Source of the DNA: Branchinecta lynchi
Lineage: Eukaryota; Arthropoda; Branchiopoda; Anostraca; Branchinectidae
Length of the DNA stretch: 64,000 nt
Reading direction: 5' to 3'
Assembly: GCA_023053575.1 (NCBI GenBank)
Contig: JAKZAP010000012.1
Span: 5,084,230 to 5,148,229 of the forward strand
Shown here: piece after piece, positions 63,621 to 64,000 of the stretch
Layout of the letters: every line of letters begins with the position of its first letter
Numbering within the stretch: the first letter of the stretch is position 1
The notes under the pieces: model-generated
The model's input: only the letters and a program-made list of their open reading frames with translations
Told to the model about the DNA's origin: nothing
Database searches by the model: none
Made by a program: the position numbers and the translations under genes

Positions 63621-63875
63621 ATACACAAATCTAAAAATAAAATAATTTCTTTCTTCTTGAGTTCATGGAATTCGATGCCAGCTATGTAGGGAGTTATCTT
63701 AAGGAGTTACAGAATTTTAAAAAAATGTTTTAGTACGAGAAATGATTGAAAATCCAATATAGGCGCAATTTTTTTTATAGAGGTTCCCCAGTAGGTCACA
63801 TCCTCTGTTAAGTCAGTTCCGAATCCGGGGGCAGGCAGAGTCGTCAGGGGTTCGGTGGAAGGCATCTAGGTGGCC
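63621..63875. other. Duplicate words of 63250-63400; no gene
   Basis: AATCTAAAAATAAAATAATT, GGAATTC..TGCCAGCTATGT and AATTTTAAAAAATGT repeat sequence near 63263-63365. 63825-63845 repeats the GGCAGGCAGAGTCGTCAGG word of the 61.1-kb frame. Confidence 0.45.
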
Positions 63876-64000
63876 ACTCTCGCTCCTTCCTCTTCTTTTT
63901 TAGAAGATTTTTCTTTCTCAGGTGGAAAGAGATGATCCTCGTCCCTTCGTTTGACGAATCGCTGTCGTCAGCTTCAGCGGCCCCTGCACTACTTTCTTCC
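63876..64000 (-). CDS. Possible exon at the window edge, acidic then basic
   Basis: From the window end the minus strand is open for about 55 codons: EESSAGAAEADDSDSSNEG, then a Lys/Arg-rich stretch (RKKNLLKKKRKERE). Such patterns are common in nuclear proteins. The upstream part is outside the window. Confidence 0.3.

Overview
This window reads as nuclear DNA of an invertebrate metazoan. It has no prokaryotic gene packing, and putative GT-AG splice sites and metazoan-type transposons occur throughout. I cannot name the species. The one LTR retrotransposon has the pol order of the Gmr1 group, first described from deuterostomes (fish, ascidians), so a deuterostome such as a tunicate is a weak guess. 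Most of the window is layered mobile DNA; protein-coding host sequence appears only as short, broken or single-exon pieces, nearly all on the minus strand.

1-12.5 kb: a partial hAT element; copies of two interspersed families called here A (137-bp internal period, starting at a GGGATCCC palindrome) and B (starting at a GGCACTTG/CAAGTGCC hairpin, ending at GAGCT-nnn-AGCTC then TTG); two LINE 3' fragments in opposite orientation; and a 1.8-kb direct duplication (3968-5746 / 6164-7919). 12.5-17.9 kb: a Ty3/gypsy-type retrotransposon on the minus strand, inserted in a family A copy with 5-bp target duplications. Its domain order is gag-PR-INT-RT-RNase H. The reading frames are broken, yet the LTRs match over about 130 bp. 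18-25.6 kb: MITEs and foldbacks, including a hAT nested in a Harbinger-like MITE, a Mutator-like foldback, adjoining TA-flanked MITEs and a LINE reverse transcriptase remnant.

25.6-42 kb: family B copies, foldback elements, LINE tails, a poly(A) retroposed copy and a well-preserved hAT (32654-33695) with 8-bp target duplications. 42-48 kb: the most gene-like zone. It holds a DUF7869-like coding locus cut by a Harbinger-like MITE, a duplicated 84-bp exon with matching splice signals, and further short coding stretches that change frame. 48-58 kb: direct duplications, a LINE tail, repeated protein-coding fragments including PiggyBac-like N-termini, and coding minisatellites. 58.4-64 kb: a possible Crypton-like (tyrosine recombinase-type) gene with a proline-rich neighbour, then a 21-bp minisatellite and 41-bp repeats.

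No complete, intact host gene was found. No rRNA, convincing tRNA or CRISPR array is present. Frameshifts recur in nearly every coding relic, which means either old pseudogenes or base-call indels in the assembly.
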